NCBI GenBank assembly: GCA_934101745.1
Contig: CAKOSD010000062.1
Coordinates: 1-6,713 of the forward strand
Direction of reading: 5' to 3'
Length of the DNA stretch: 6,713 nt
Origin: an uncultured Bacilli bacterium
GTDB taxonomy: Bacteria > Bacillota_I > Bacilli_A > RF39 > UBA660
This document shows, one piece after another, positions 1 to 6,678 of this stretch. Every line of letters starts with the position of its first letter. The first letter of the stretch is position 1. Below the pieces are notes generated by a model. That model was not told where the DNA came from, did not search any database, and saw only the letters and a list, made by a program, of their open reading frames with translations. Position numbers and translations under genes: made by a program.

Positions 1-76
1 TGGTGTCCCCTTAGGGATTCGAACCCTAGACCCACTGATTAAGAGTCAGTTGCTCTACCAACTGAGCTAAGGAGAC
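1..76 (-). tRNA. tRNA-Lys(CUU)
   Basis: Read on the minus strand, the 76 nt fold into a complete cloverleaf. The 7-bp acceptor stem (GTCTCCT with AGGGGAC, one T-G pair) is followed by discriminator A and an encoded CCA. The D arm is GCTC/GAGC with loop AGTTGGTA. The anticodon stem ACTGA/TCAGT encloses the loop CTCTTAA. The T stem TAGGG/CCCTA encloses TTCGAAT. The anticodon CTT (complement of plus positions 41-43) reads AAG lysine codons. The 3' end is exactly at the left edge, so any further tRNA genes in its transcript would lie outside the window. It is divergent from the transporter gene and has its own promoter at 98-126. Confidence 0.97.
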
Positions 77-97
77 ATACTCGTTCGTACAAGAAAA

Positions 98-126
98 ATT
101 CTAACACAAACCATAAATTAATGCAA
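98..126 (-). promoter_or_regulatory. SigA-type promoter of tRNA-Lys
   Basis: On the minus strand, a -35 box TTGCAT (complement of 121-126) and a -10 box TAGAAT (complement of 98-103) are separated by exactly 17 bp. A TG one base upstream of the -10 box makes it an extended -10. Transcription would start near position 91, giving a leader of about 15 nt that RNase P would remove. Spacing and box quality are what is expected of a strong tRNA promoter; activity is inferred. Confidence 0.75.
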
Positions 127-139
127 GTACTTATCTTGC
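123..139. promoter_or_regulatory. Dyad joining two divergent -35 boxes
   Basis: GCAAG (123-127) and CTTGC (135-139) form a perfect 5-bp inverted repeat around a 7-nt centre. The left arm overlaps the tRNA -35 box and the right arm overlaps the transporter -35 box. Seven T residues follow at 141-147, so on the plus strand it also looks like a small intrinsic terminator. It may be an operator, a terminator against antisense read-through, or simply a by-product of two facing TTGC-type -35 boxes. No recognised metal-regulator consensus is evident. Confidence 0.35.
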
Positions 140-164
140 GTTTTTTTGGTATTTAATATATAAT
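136..164 (+). promoter_or_regulatory. SigA-type promoter of the transporter gene
   Basis: A perfect -10 box TATAAT (159-164) lies 17 bp downstream of TTGCGT (136-141), which keeps the TTG of the -35 consensus. The start would be near 171, leaving a leader of about 18 nt that holds little more than the ribosome binding site. That leaves no room for a riboswitch such as yybP-ykoY. The promoter is back-to-back with the tRNA promoter, with only 9 bp between the two -35 boxes. Confidence 0.65.
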
Positions 165-188
165 TTTCTTACGAAAGAAGTGATTTTT

Positions 189-1019
189 ATGTTAGATGTA
201 TTATTAGATGGGTTAATAGATACTATAAAAGTATTTCCTTTTTTACTTATTTCTTTTATTATAATCGAAATTTTAGAACACAAAATTAACTCTAATCAAA
301 AATTAGAAAAAGCCGGTCATCTGGGTCCTTTATTTGGCAGTTTACTCGGTATTATTCCCCAATGTGGTATTGCTAGTATTGCTACTAATCTTTATGTAAC
401 AGGTATCATTACCATGGGAACTTTAATTAGTGTTTTTTTAAGTACTAGTGATGAAATGATACCTATTTTGTTAAGTGAGAATGTTAGTATAAAATTAATT
501 TTAATTATTATAGGAATAAAATTTATTGTTGGTTTAATAAGTGGTTTTATAATAGATTGGCTTAGACCTAAAAAGATAAAAACTCATTATGAAGTCTGTG
601 AAGAAGAACATTGTCATTGTGAAGAACATCTTTTAATATCAGCCTTTAAACATACTTTAAATATTACTTTATTTATATTAATTATTAATATAGTTTTAAA
701 TTTCATCTTTGAATTTAGTTTAAATAGTATTTTAAATAATATCTTTTTACAAAATAGTTTCTTAAGTCCTCTTGTTACTAGTCTTATTGGATTAATACCT
801 AATTGTGCCTCTAGTATTGTTATAACTAAGTTATATTTAGCATCATCTATATCATTTGGTTCTATGATAAGTGGTCTTTTAACTAATTCAGGTATAGCTT
901 TAGTAATTTTATTTAAAACTAATAAAGATAAGAAAGAAAACTTTATTATTATTGGTTTAACTTATCTTATTAGTATAGTAATAGGTATTATTCTTAATTT
1001 ACTTCATATTGCTTTTTAA
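189..1019 (+). CDS. Putative metal exporter, ArsP_2 / putative manganese transporter family
   Basis: This is a polytopic inner-membrane protein of 276 residues with roughly eight to ten hydrophobic segments. It matches what I recall of the family first labelled 'putative arsenic efflux' (ArsP_2, 10-TM heavy-metal exporter) and later 'putative manganese transporter'. The transported ion is not established here. It has two homologous halves: residues about 50-95 (with IPQCG, Cys59) and about 197-242 (with IPNCA, Cys206) align over their length, indicating an internal duplication with inverted or pseudo-twofold design. The two IP-x-C motifs probably line the transport path. A hydrophilic loop between the halves (137-147) has Cys137, His141, Cys142, His143, Cys144 and His147, a likely metal-binding patch. 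I chose ATG at 189: AAGAAGTGA just upstream serves as the ribosome binding site, and the in-frame GTG at 180 falls inside it. The gene appears monocistronic, ending before a weak terminator at 1031. Confidence 0.8.
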   Translation: MLDVLLDGLIDTIKVFPFLLISFIIIEILEHKINSNQKLEKAGHLGPLFGSLLGIIPQCGIASIATNLYVTGIITMGTLISVFLSTSDEMIPILLSENVSIKLILIIIGIKFIVGLISGFIIDWLRPKKIKTHYEVCEEEHCHCEEHLLISAFKHTLNITLFILIINIVLNFIFEFSLNSILNNIFLQNSFLSPLVTSLIGLIPNCASSIVITKLYLASSISFGSMISGLLTNSGIALVILFKTNKDKKENFIIIGLTYLISIVIGIILNLLHIAF

Positions 1020-1030
1020 TATTTAATTGT

Positions 1031-1051
1031 GCCTTTCTTAGGCTTTTTTTT
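1031..1051 (+). terminator. Weak intrinsic terminator after the transporter gene
   Basis: GCCT (1031-1034) pairs with AGGC (1040-1043) around a 5-nt loop TTCTT and is followed at once by eight T residues (1044-1051). It begins 11 bp after the stop codon. The stem is only 4 bp, so termination may be incomplete, but the position and U tract fit. Confidence 0.5.
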
Positions 1052-1072
1052 CTTTTATTAAGAAGTCAAGAG

Positions 1073-1092
1073 TATTTAATATATATTAAATA
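1073..1092. repeat. 20-bp perfect AT-only palindrome upstream of hsdR
   Basis: The 20 bases TATTTAATATATATTAAATA read the same on both strands. The centre lies about 57 bp upstream of the predicted hsdR transcription start. The left 13 bases plus the preceding G (1072-1085) recur exactly at 149-162, over the transporter promoter. It could be a protein-binding site or an AT-rich UP-like or curvature element; chance is plausible in such AT-rich DNA. Confidence 0.4.
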
Positions 1093-1123
1093 TGTGAGAA
1101 ATTTTCTTTAACACTTAATTTCA

Positions 1124-1132
1124 TGATATAAT
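1124..1132 (+). promoter_or_regulatory. Extended -10 promoter of hsdR-hsdM
   Basis: TGATATAAT contains a consensus -10 hexamer (1127-1132) and the extended TGN element (1124-1126). No good -35 box is found at 16-18 bp; the best candidate is TTCTTT at 1104-1109 (17 bp spacer). An extended -10 can compensate for this. The start would be near 1139, giving a leader of about 25 nt to the hsdR ATG. No other promoter is obvious before hsdM, so this one probably drives both genes. Confidence 0.6.
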
Positions 1133-1163
1133 TGTAATATAAATTTTGGGGAGTAGATATTTC

Positions 1164-3920
1164 ATGAATGGTTACGAGAGCGAAGCAAGATTAGAAAATC
1201 GTTTGATAGAACAGCTTATAAAACAGGGATATGAGCAAATTCAAATAGATGATGTAAAGTCATTAGAATTAAATTTTAGGAATCAGGTTAATAATCATAA
1301 CAAAATAGAATTAAAAGGAAAGTCTTTAAGTGATAAAGAATTTGAAAGGCTACTATTAAAAATATCTGGTAAAGGTATTTTTCAATCTGCTAAGGAATTA
1401 AGACAAAAGCAAGATATTCAAAGAGATGACGACTCTATTGTATATATTGAATTATTTAATACTAGGGATTGGTGTAAAAATATATTTCAAGTAACTCATC
1501 AAACTACTGTTGAGGGAAAATATACTAATCGTTATGATGTAACAATTCTAATTAATGGTCTTCCTTTAGTACAAATTGAACTTAAACGAAGAGGAGTTGA
1601 TATGAAGGAGGCCTTTAATCAAATTAAAAGATATAAAAGGCATTCTTATTTTGGATTATATAAATTTATTCAACTATTTGTTATTAGTAATGGTGTTGAA
1701 ACTAAGTATTTTGCTAACGGTGATCAAGAATTAAACTATGGATTTACCTTCTACTGGACAGATATAGACAATGATAGGATAACCAATTTAGAACAATTTT
1801 GCTTATTTTTTCTAGAACGATGCCAAATTGGTAAAATGATAGCCAGATATATGATAATTAATGAGACAGAAAAAATGCTAATGGTAATGAGACCATATCA
1901 AGTTTATGCTGTTGAAAGCATCGTTTCGCGGGCACTTGATACAAATAATAATGGATATGTTTGGCATACAACTGGTTCAGGAAAAACAATAACGTCTTTT
2001 AAGACTAGTCAAATTCTTGCTAAAGAACCATCAATTAATCAAGTTTTTTTCTTGGTTGATAGAAAAGATTTAGATAAACAAACTTTAGATGAATTTAATA
2101 AATTTGAACCGGGTTGTGTTGACATGACAAATCAAACAGATAAACTTATAGAGCAAATCAAGGATAGTTCGAAACCACTAATTATAACCACAATTCAAAA
2201 AATGGCTAATGCTTGTACTAACTCTAAATATGCCCATATTATGGAAAAATATAAAGATTTAAAAACTGTATTTATAATAGATGAATGTCATAGATCTCAA
2301 TTTGGTGATATGCATAAACAGATTTCTAAGACATTTAGTAAAGCACAGTACTTTGGCTTCACCGGAACTCCTAGATTTAAAGAGAACCCATCCCAAGATG
2401 GTAGGAGTACTGCTGATATTTTTGAAAAATGCTTACATACATATTTAATAAAAGATGCTATTAAAGATGGCAATGTATTAGGTTTTAATGTTGATTATAT
2501 AAAATTTATGGAAATAAATACCGGAGCCTTAGAAGAGGATATCATGGTAGAAGGAATAGATACTGATGAAGTGTTTTTATCAGATGAAAGAGTAGCTATG
2601 ATTGCTCAAGATATAATAGAACACCACAATATAAAAACGAGTTATAAAAAATATAATGCCTTATTTACAGTATCCTCAATCCCATTATTAATAAAATATT
2701 ATGATGCCTTTAAAAATATAAATCACAATCTAAAAATAGGAGCAATATTTACTTATGGAGCAAATGAAGATTTAGATAAAAATCCTGTCCATTCAAGGGA
2801 ATCTTTAGATAGAATAATCACTGATTATAATAAAATGTTTAATACTAATTTTAGTTCTAATACCTTTGATTCTTATTTTAGAGATATTTGTAAAAAAATC
2901 AAGAATACTGAAATTGATATAGTTATAGTTGTTAATATGTTATTAACCGGATTTGATGCAAAAAGATTAAATACTTTATATATCGATAAATCTCTTAAAT
3001 ATCATGATTTAATTCAAGCGTTTTCAAGGACGAATAGAGTTGAAACTGATACAAAACCTTTTGGTAATATAATTTGCTATAGAACTACTAAAGCGAGGGT
3101 AGATGAGGCTGTTAAACTGTTCTCACAAACTGATAGCATTGACACTGTAATAATGGCACCATATGCCACTTATTTAGATAAATTTAATAAAGCAGTTGAT
3201 AAATTATTAGAAATTACACCTGCAGTAGAGAGTATTGATAAACTAGAAAGAGAAGAAGACATAAAAGAATTTATTTTAGCATTTAGAGAGGCTGCTAAAA
3301 TACTTGTTAGTTTAAAGACATTTAATCAATTTGATTTAGATAGTGATGATACTCTTATTGATACGCAAACATTTGAAGATTATAAAAGTAAATATTATGA
3401 GATATATAGAAAAATTTCTAATGATAAAGAAAAAAGCTCAATTTTAAACGATGTTTCATTTTCTTTAGAACTAATTCAAACTGATAGAATTAATGTTTCA
3501 TATATACTTAATTTAATTAGAAATATTGATTTAACAGATGAAGACCAAAAGCAAAGAGATATTGCAAATATTGAAAATAAATTAACAAATATTACAGATG
3601 ATGAATTATTCTTGAAATCAGATTTAATCAGGAGTTTTCTAAAATCTATCTTACCAGCACTAAAAGAAGAAGATTCAATAGATGATGCTTTCAATAAACA
3701 CATGAATAGAGAAAGAGAAAAAGAAATTGCAAACTTTGCTTTAAATAATAAAATTAACCTAGATAAATTAAATGAAATAATTAATGAATATGAATATAGT
3801 AGCATTTTTCCGGATAAAGAAATAAACGAGGCTATTGATATAGATGATTATTGGGAAAGAAGAACAGTAAAAAATAAAGTAAAGGAATTTATTAGAAATA
3901 TATTTAAGAAATTTTTATAG
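1164..3920 (+). CDS. hsdR: Type I restriction enzyme, HsdR subunit
   Basis: This is the motor and nuclease subunit that translocates DNA with ATP and cuts unmodified DNA in an HsdR2M2S complex. The N-terminal nuclease has a PD-(D/E)xK core at Asp125, Glu139 and Lys141, followed by QIKRY (Gln153, Tyr157), the QxxxY motif of RecB-like and type I nucleases. The D-to-E spacing of 14 matches the EcoR124I type. The superfamily 2 helicase follows: Walker A TTGSGKT (269-275), motif Ia VDRKDLDKQ (298-306), DECH (373-376), TGTP (400-403), LLTGFD (593-598) and QAFSRTNR (618-625). Residues 626-918 are a helical, charged C-terminal region of the kind that docks on HsdM. At 918 residues it is shorter than EcoR124I HsdR but shows no missing motif. 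ATG 1164 is chosen because GGGGAG (1148-1153) is a well-placed ribosome binding site; an in-frame TTG at 1146 overlaps it. hsdM follows after 9 bp. Confidence 0.96.
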   Translation: MNGYESEARLENRLIEQLIKQGYEQIQIDDVKSLELNFRNQVNNHNKIELKGKSLSDKEFERLLLKISGKGIFQSAKELRQKQDIQRDDDSIVYIELFNTRDWCKNIFQVTHQTTVEGKYTNRYDVTILINGLPLVQIELKRRGVDMKEAFNQIKRYKRHSYFGLYKFIQLFVISNGVETKYFANGDQELNYGFTFYWTDIDNDRITNLEQFCLFFLERCQIGKMIARYMIINETEKMLMVMRPYQVYAVESIVSRALDTNNNGYVWHTTGSGKTITSFKTSQILAKEPSINQVFFLVDRKDLDKQTLDEFNKFEPGCVDMTNQTDKLIEQIKDSSKPLIITTIQKMANACTNSKYAHIMEKYKDLKTVFIIDECHRSQFGDMHKQISKTFSKAQYFGFTGTPRFKENPSQDGRSTADIFEKCLHTYLIKDAIKDGNVLGFNVDYIKFMEINTGALEEDIMVEGIDTDEVFLSDERVAMIAQDIIEHHNIKTSYKKYNALFTVSSIPLLIKYYDAFKNINHNLKIGAIFTYGANEDLDKNPVHSRESLDRIITDYNKMFNTNFSSNTFDSYFRDICKKIKNTEIDIVIVVNMLLTGFDAKRLNTLYIDKSLKYHDLIQAFSRTNRVETDTKPFGNIICYRTTKARVDEAVKLFSQTDSIDTVIMAPYATYLDKFNKAVDKLLEITPAVESIDKLEREEDIKEFILAFREAAKILVSLKTFNQFDLDSDDTLIDTQTFEDYKSKYYEIYRKISNDKEKSSILNDVSFSLELIQTDRINVSYILNLIRNIDLTDEDQKQRDIANIENKLTNITDDELFLKSDLIRSFLKSILPALKEEDSIDDAFNKHMNREREKEIANFALNNKINLDKLNEIINEYEYSSIFPDKEINEAIDIDDYWERRTVKNKVKEFIRNIFKKFL

Positions 3921-3924
3921 GAGG
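3919..3924 (+). promoter_or_regulatory. hsdM ribosome binding site overlapping the hsdR stop
   Basis: A consensus AGGAGG begins inside the hsdR stop codon TAG (3918-3920) and ends 5 nt before the hsdM ATG. This indicates tight coupling of hsdR and hsdM on one mRNA and fixes the hsdM start. Confidence 0.85.
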
Positions 3925-3929
3925 ATATT

Positions 3930-5489
3930 ATGTCAAGAGAAGAAAAACAACAATCACAACAAACTGAACTTCAAAAACAACTTTGGAGTATTGCAAATTC
4001 CCTAAGGGGGAATATGGATGCTAATGATTTTAAAAACTATATTTTAGGATTGATATTTTATAGGTATTTATCAGAAAATTTAGTTAATTATGTTGAAAAT
4101 GTAATGCTAAGAAATAAAATGAAATATGCTGACATGTTTAAGGATAAAGAACAAGCACAGGAATTTAAATCAGATTTAATCGAGGAAGAAAATATAGGCT
4201 ATTACATTGAACCAGATTATTTATGGAGTACATTGATTGATAAAATCAAAACGGGTAAATTTGATATTTCAATGCTTGCAAAAGCGGTTAGCGTTATTTC
4301 TGAATCCACTCTAGGAAATGAATCTGAAGACGATTTTGAAAATCTATTTGAAGATATGGATTTAAGCAACTCTAAATTAGGTAGAGGCGAAGCCGAAAAA
4401 ACTAAGCTAATTTCAACAATTATGTTAAAAATAGATGATATAGATTTTCATCACGAAGACGCCGAAATTGATGTTTTAGGAGATGCTTATGAATATTTAA
4501 TTTCTAACTTTGCTGCATCAGCAGGAAAGAAAGCTGGAGAATTTTATACGCCCCAACAAGTATCAAGAATTCTTGCTAAATTAGTTACATTAAATAAATC
4601 AAAGCTTCAAAATGTTTATGATCCTACCTGTGGATCGGGTTCATTACTTTTAAGGGTTGGTAAAGAATGTAAAGTAAGTTCATATTATGGGCAAGAATTT
4701 AATTCTACAACTTACAACTTGGCTCGAATGAATATGCTATTACACGGAGTTTCATTTAAGCATTTTGATATTAAAAATGATGATACTTTGGAAAGACCTA
4801 GACATTTAGATATGAAATTTGATGCAATAGTTGCTAATCCTCCATATTCAGCAAATTGGAGTGCTGATCCTAAGTTTATGGAAGATGAAAGGTTTAGTGC
4901 TTACGGTAAATTAGCACCAAAATCAAAGGCAGACTTTGCCTTTATTCAACACATGATATACCAATTATCTGATAATGGAACTATGGCAGTGGTTCTTCCT
5001 CACGGAGTTCTATTTAGAGGAGCGGCAGAAGGGGTAATTAGAAAATATTTAATTGAAGAAAAAAATTATTTAGATGCCGTAATTGGTTTGCCAGCTAATA
5101 TATTTTATGGAACAAGTATTCCTACCTGTATATTAGTGTTTAAAAAATGTAGAGAAAATGAAGATAATATTTTATTCATCGATGCCTCAAAAGATTTTGA
5201 AGCCGGAAAAAACCAAAACAGATTAAGAGATGAAGATGTTGATAAAATTATTGAAACCTATAAAAATAGAGTTGAAATAGCAAAATACTGTCATGTTGCT
5301 CCAATGTCTGAAATAAGAGAAAATGATTATAATTTAAATATTCCTAGATATGTAGATACTTTTGAAGAGGAAGAAGAGATAGACATTAAAGCCGTTCAAC
5401 AAGAATTAAAACAGATTGATAAAGAAATAGCAGAAGTAGATAAAGAACTTAATGTTTATTTAAAAGAATTAGGCTTAGATGAATTATAA
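3930..5489 (+). CDS. hsdM: Type I DNA adenine methyltransferase, HsdM subunit
   Basis: This protein transfers a methyl group from S-adenosylmethionine to N6 of adenine, and only acts when two copies assemble with HsdS. At 519 residues it is of normal family length. Residues about 12-160 form the helical HsdM N-terminal domain (LQKQLWSIANSLRG near its start, then the GLIFYRYLSENL segment). The N6-adenine methyltransferase domain follows: GEFYTP (203-208), the AdoMet-binding loop DPTCGSG (231-237), and the catalytic NPPY (303-306) that marks N6-adenine or N4-cytosine enzymes, here adenine by family. The later VLPHG and GLPANIFYGTSIPT blocks are also typical. The acidic and heptad-rich C-terminus (about 475-515) is probably a coiled coil packing against the HsdS helices. 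It is co-transcribed with hsdR and ends 3 bp before a strong hairpin. Unusually, no hsdS follows on the same strand; hsdS is convergent, with stop codons 13 bp apart. Confidence 0.97.
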   Translation: MSREEKQQSQQTELQKQLWSIANSLRGNMDANDFKNYILGLIFYRYLSENLVNYVENVMLRNKMKYADMFKDKEQAQEFKSDLIEEENIGYYIEPDYLWSTLIDKIKTGKFDISMLAKAVSVISESTLGNESEDDFENLFEDMDLSNSKLGRGEAEKTKLISTIMLKIDDIDFHHEDAEIDVLGDAYEYLISNFAASAGKKAGEFYTPQQVSRILAKLVTLNKSKLQNVYDPTCGSGSLLLRVGKECKVSSYYGQEFNSTTYNLARMNMLLHGVSFKHFDIKNDDTLERPRHLDMKFDAIVANPPYSANWSADPKFMEDERFSAYGKLAPKSKADFAFIQHMIYQLSDNGTMAVVLPHGVLFRGAAEGVIRKYLIEEKNYLDAVIGLPANIFYGTSIPTCILVFKKCRENEDNILFIDASKDFEAGKNQNRLRDEDVDKIIETYKNRVEIAKYCHVAPMSEIRENDYNLNIPRYVDTFEEEEEIDIKAVQQELKQIDKEIAEVDKELNVYLKELGLDEL

Positions 5490-5492
5490 AAT

Positions 5493-5536
5493 AAAAAAGG
5501 ATTTATACAAACATACTTTGCATAAGTCCTTTTTTT
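5493..5536. terminator. Bidirectional intrinsic terminator between hsdM and hsdS
   Basis: The left arm 5493-5506 (six A, then GGATTTAT) pairs with the right arm 5522-5535 (ATAAGTCC, then T residues) through 14 bp with one T-G pair, around a 15-nt loop. The A tract at 5493-5498 and T tract at 5530-5536 make it a U-tract terminator on both strands: after hsdM reading right, and at the hsdS stop reading left. The last codons of hsdS (the KKGLMQSMFV tail) form the right arm and loop, so coding and terminator functions overlap. Confidence 0.8.
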
Positions 5537-6678
5537 AGTTCTTGTAATTTTAATAATTTATTTTCATTATATTGAATTTTTAAATTAAATAATTTGATAA
5601 TTTTTCCTACTTTATTTTGTATTTTGCCTTTGGGAATATCAACTTTAATTTCATAAAATAAATCCATATTAAGGTTTCGTCTTACTATGCTTGCTCCTTG
5701 TTCTGATGAAGTTTTATATTCATATAGTGCCTTAGGGGATTTAATCCAATAATCCAAAAAATCTATATCTATGTTATCATTTATGTCAAATATTTTATAG
5801 GATGGTGAAACTATACCAAAGTTATATTTAGTATTAATATTTATATTTCCCAGCCATAGGTTTTGTGGACTAAGAACTAGTTGATTCTTTTTTAAGATTT
5901 TATAACCTACATTGTTATCGCTAGCAGCCTGCTTATTAAAATAATCTTTTTGTAAGTAAACGCCTTTTGATGTAGATGATAGTATTTCATATTCATTATT
6001 TTTTGTTGTTTTATAATTTTGCTCTACTAATATATTTTTTAAGGAAATTTTCTCCATTTCAATATTTTTTACAATGTTGTTAATAAAACCTTTTTTAAAT
6101 AACTTAAGGTCTTCAATTTTCTTTGATTGTAATTCTATTTTTTTATCTAGTAATGATAGAAAATATGCTACCTTAAGTTGTTCTTCTTCTGATGGTAATT
6201 TGAATTTGAAATTATTCATTTGTTCAAGATTTAAATTTGGTTGTGCTCCCACAGATATATTTAGTAAAATATATTTTTTCATTATATTTGAATCTAATAC
6301 GTTTAATAAGAAATAAGGATTTAATTTTTTGGGGGTAGTCCTTAAAATGGCTAACGCTTGATTGGTATTCGATGGAAGGTTTTCTTTTTCTATAATTCCA
6401 CATTTGCCAATAGTTGCACCAGCGATTGCAAACAAAACATCTTTTTCTTCTAAAACAGATCTTTTTAATGAAGTTATATGTGTGTTTTCATCAACATATA
6501 AACATTTATTATTATCTATTTTTTTATTTATTAATGATTCTATTTTTATGAATTTTATTCCAGATTCTGAAAATCTATTAGGAGTTGTTCCCTTTGTAAT
6601 TAAATTACAACAATCACCTAATCTAATTAAATTCCACTCATCATTAAATTCTTTAAATCTTAATTTAGGAACATTCAT
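5503..6678 (-). CDS. hsdS: Type I restriction enzyme specificity subunit, HsdS
   Basis: This subunit chooses the DNA target for the HsdM/HsdR complex. At 391 residues it has normal two-domain architecture. The N-terminal NVPKLRFKEFNDEW is typical of Bacillota HsdS. Target-recognition domain 1 spans about 15-160, with the common FAIAGATIGKCG...NTNQALAILR pattern (83-113). A central conserved helix region follows (about 162-204, LPSEEEQ then LDKKIELQSKKIEDLKLFKKG). Domain 2 spans about 207-346 (LSPQNLWLGNI, GIVSPSYKIF, GASIVRRNLN). A distal helix (about 347-391, IPKGKIQNKVGKIIKLF to KKGLMQSMFV) repeats the central one. The two domains differ, implying an asymmetric bipartite target whose bases cannot be predicted here. 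The ATG at 6678 has GGTGAT (6682-6687) as ribosome binding site. It is oriented against hsdR-hsdM, so it needs its own promoter, which is not visible in the 35 bp available upstream. No frameshift or truncation is seen. Confidence 0.94.
   Translation of the reverse strand: MNVPKLRFKEFNDEWNLIRLGDCCNLITKGTTPNRFSESGIKFIKIESLINKKIDNNKCLYVDENTHITSLKRSVLEEKDVLFAIAGATIGKCGIIEKENLPSNTNQALAILRTTPKKLNPYFLLNVLDSNIMKKYILLNISVGAQPNLNLEQMNNFKFKLPSEEEQLKVAYFLSLLDKKIELQSKKIEDLKLFKKGFINNIVKNIEMEKISLKNILVEQNYKTTKNNEYEILSSTSKGVYLQKDYFNKQAASDNNVGYKILKKNQLVLSPQNLWLGNININTKYNFGIVSPSYKIFDINDNIDIDFLDYWIKSPKALYEYKTSSEQGASIVRRNLNMDLFYEIKVDIPKGKIQNKVGKIIKLFNLKIQYNENKLLKLQELKKGLMQSMFV

Noticed and set aside
1..76. tRNA gene as the attachment site of an island carrying the hsd locus.
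   Set aside because: Integration normally uses the tRNA 3' end, which faces left, away from the hsd genes. No duplicated tRNA 3' fragment is seen in the window.
180..188. Upstream GTG start adding three residues to the transporter.
   Set aside because: The GTG is part of the ribosome binding site AAGAAGTGA that serves ATG 189.
1148..1156. GGGGAGTAG resembles the conserved loop of the yybP-ykoY manganese riboswitch and lies downstream of a putative Mn transporter.
   Set aside because: It is the hsdR ribosome binding site, sits about 10 nt before the hsdR ATG and has no room for the second aptamer loop or an expression platform. It also follows rather than precedes the transporter.
1146..1163. 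Upstream TTG start adding six residues to HsdR.
   Set aside because: The Shine-Dalgarno GGGGAG falls within this extension and is well spaced for ATG 1164. No ribosome binding site fits the TTG.
2044..2050. Homopolymer runs (T7 in hsdR, short A or G runs in hsdM and hsdS) as slipped-strand phase-variation tracts.
   Set aside because: The runs are seven bases or shorter, as expected in AT-rich genes, and all reading frames are intact.
3476..3805. Open frame of 109 codons antisense to the hsdR 3' region.
   Set aside because: It is a shadow of the AT-rich helical hsdR coding sequence, with no ribosome binding site and a low-complexity Ser/Leu/Phe composition.
5503..6678. Long DNA repeats between the central and distal conserved regions of hsdS that might drive internal shuffling.
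   Set aside because: The protein segments are similar (LFKKGFINNIV and LKKGLMQSMFV), but the DNA is well diverged and in direct rather than inverted orientation. No long identical tract is visible.
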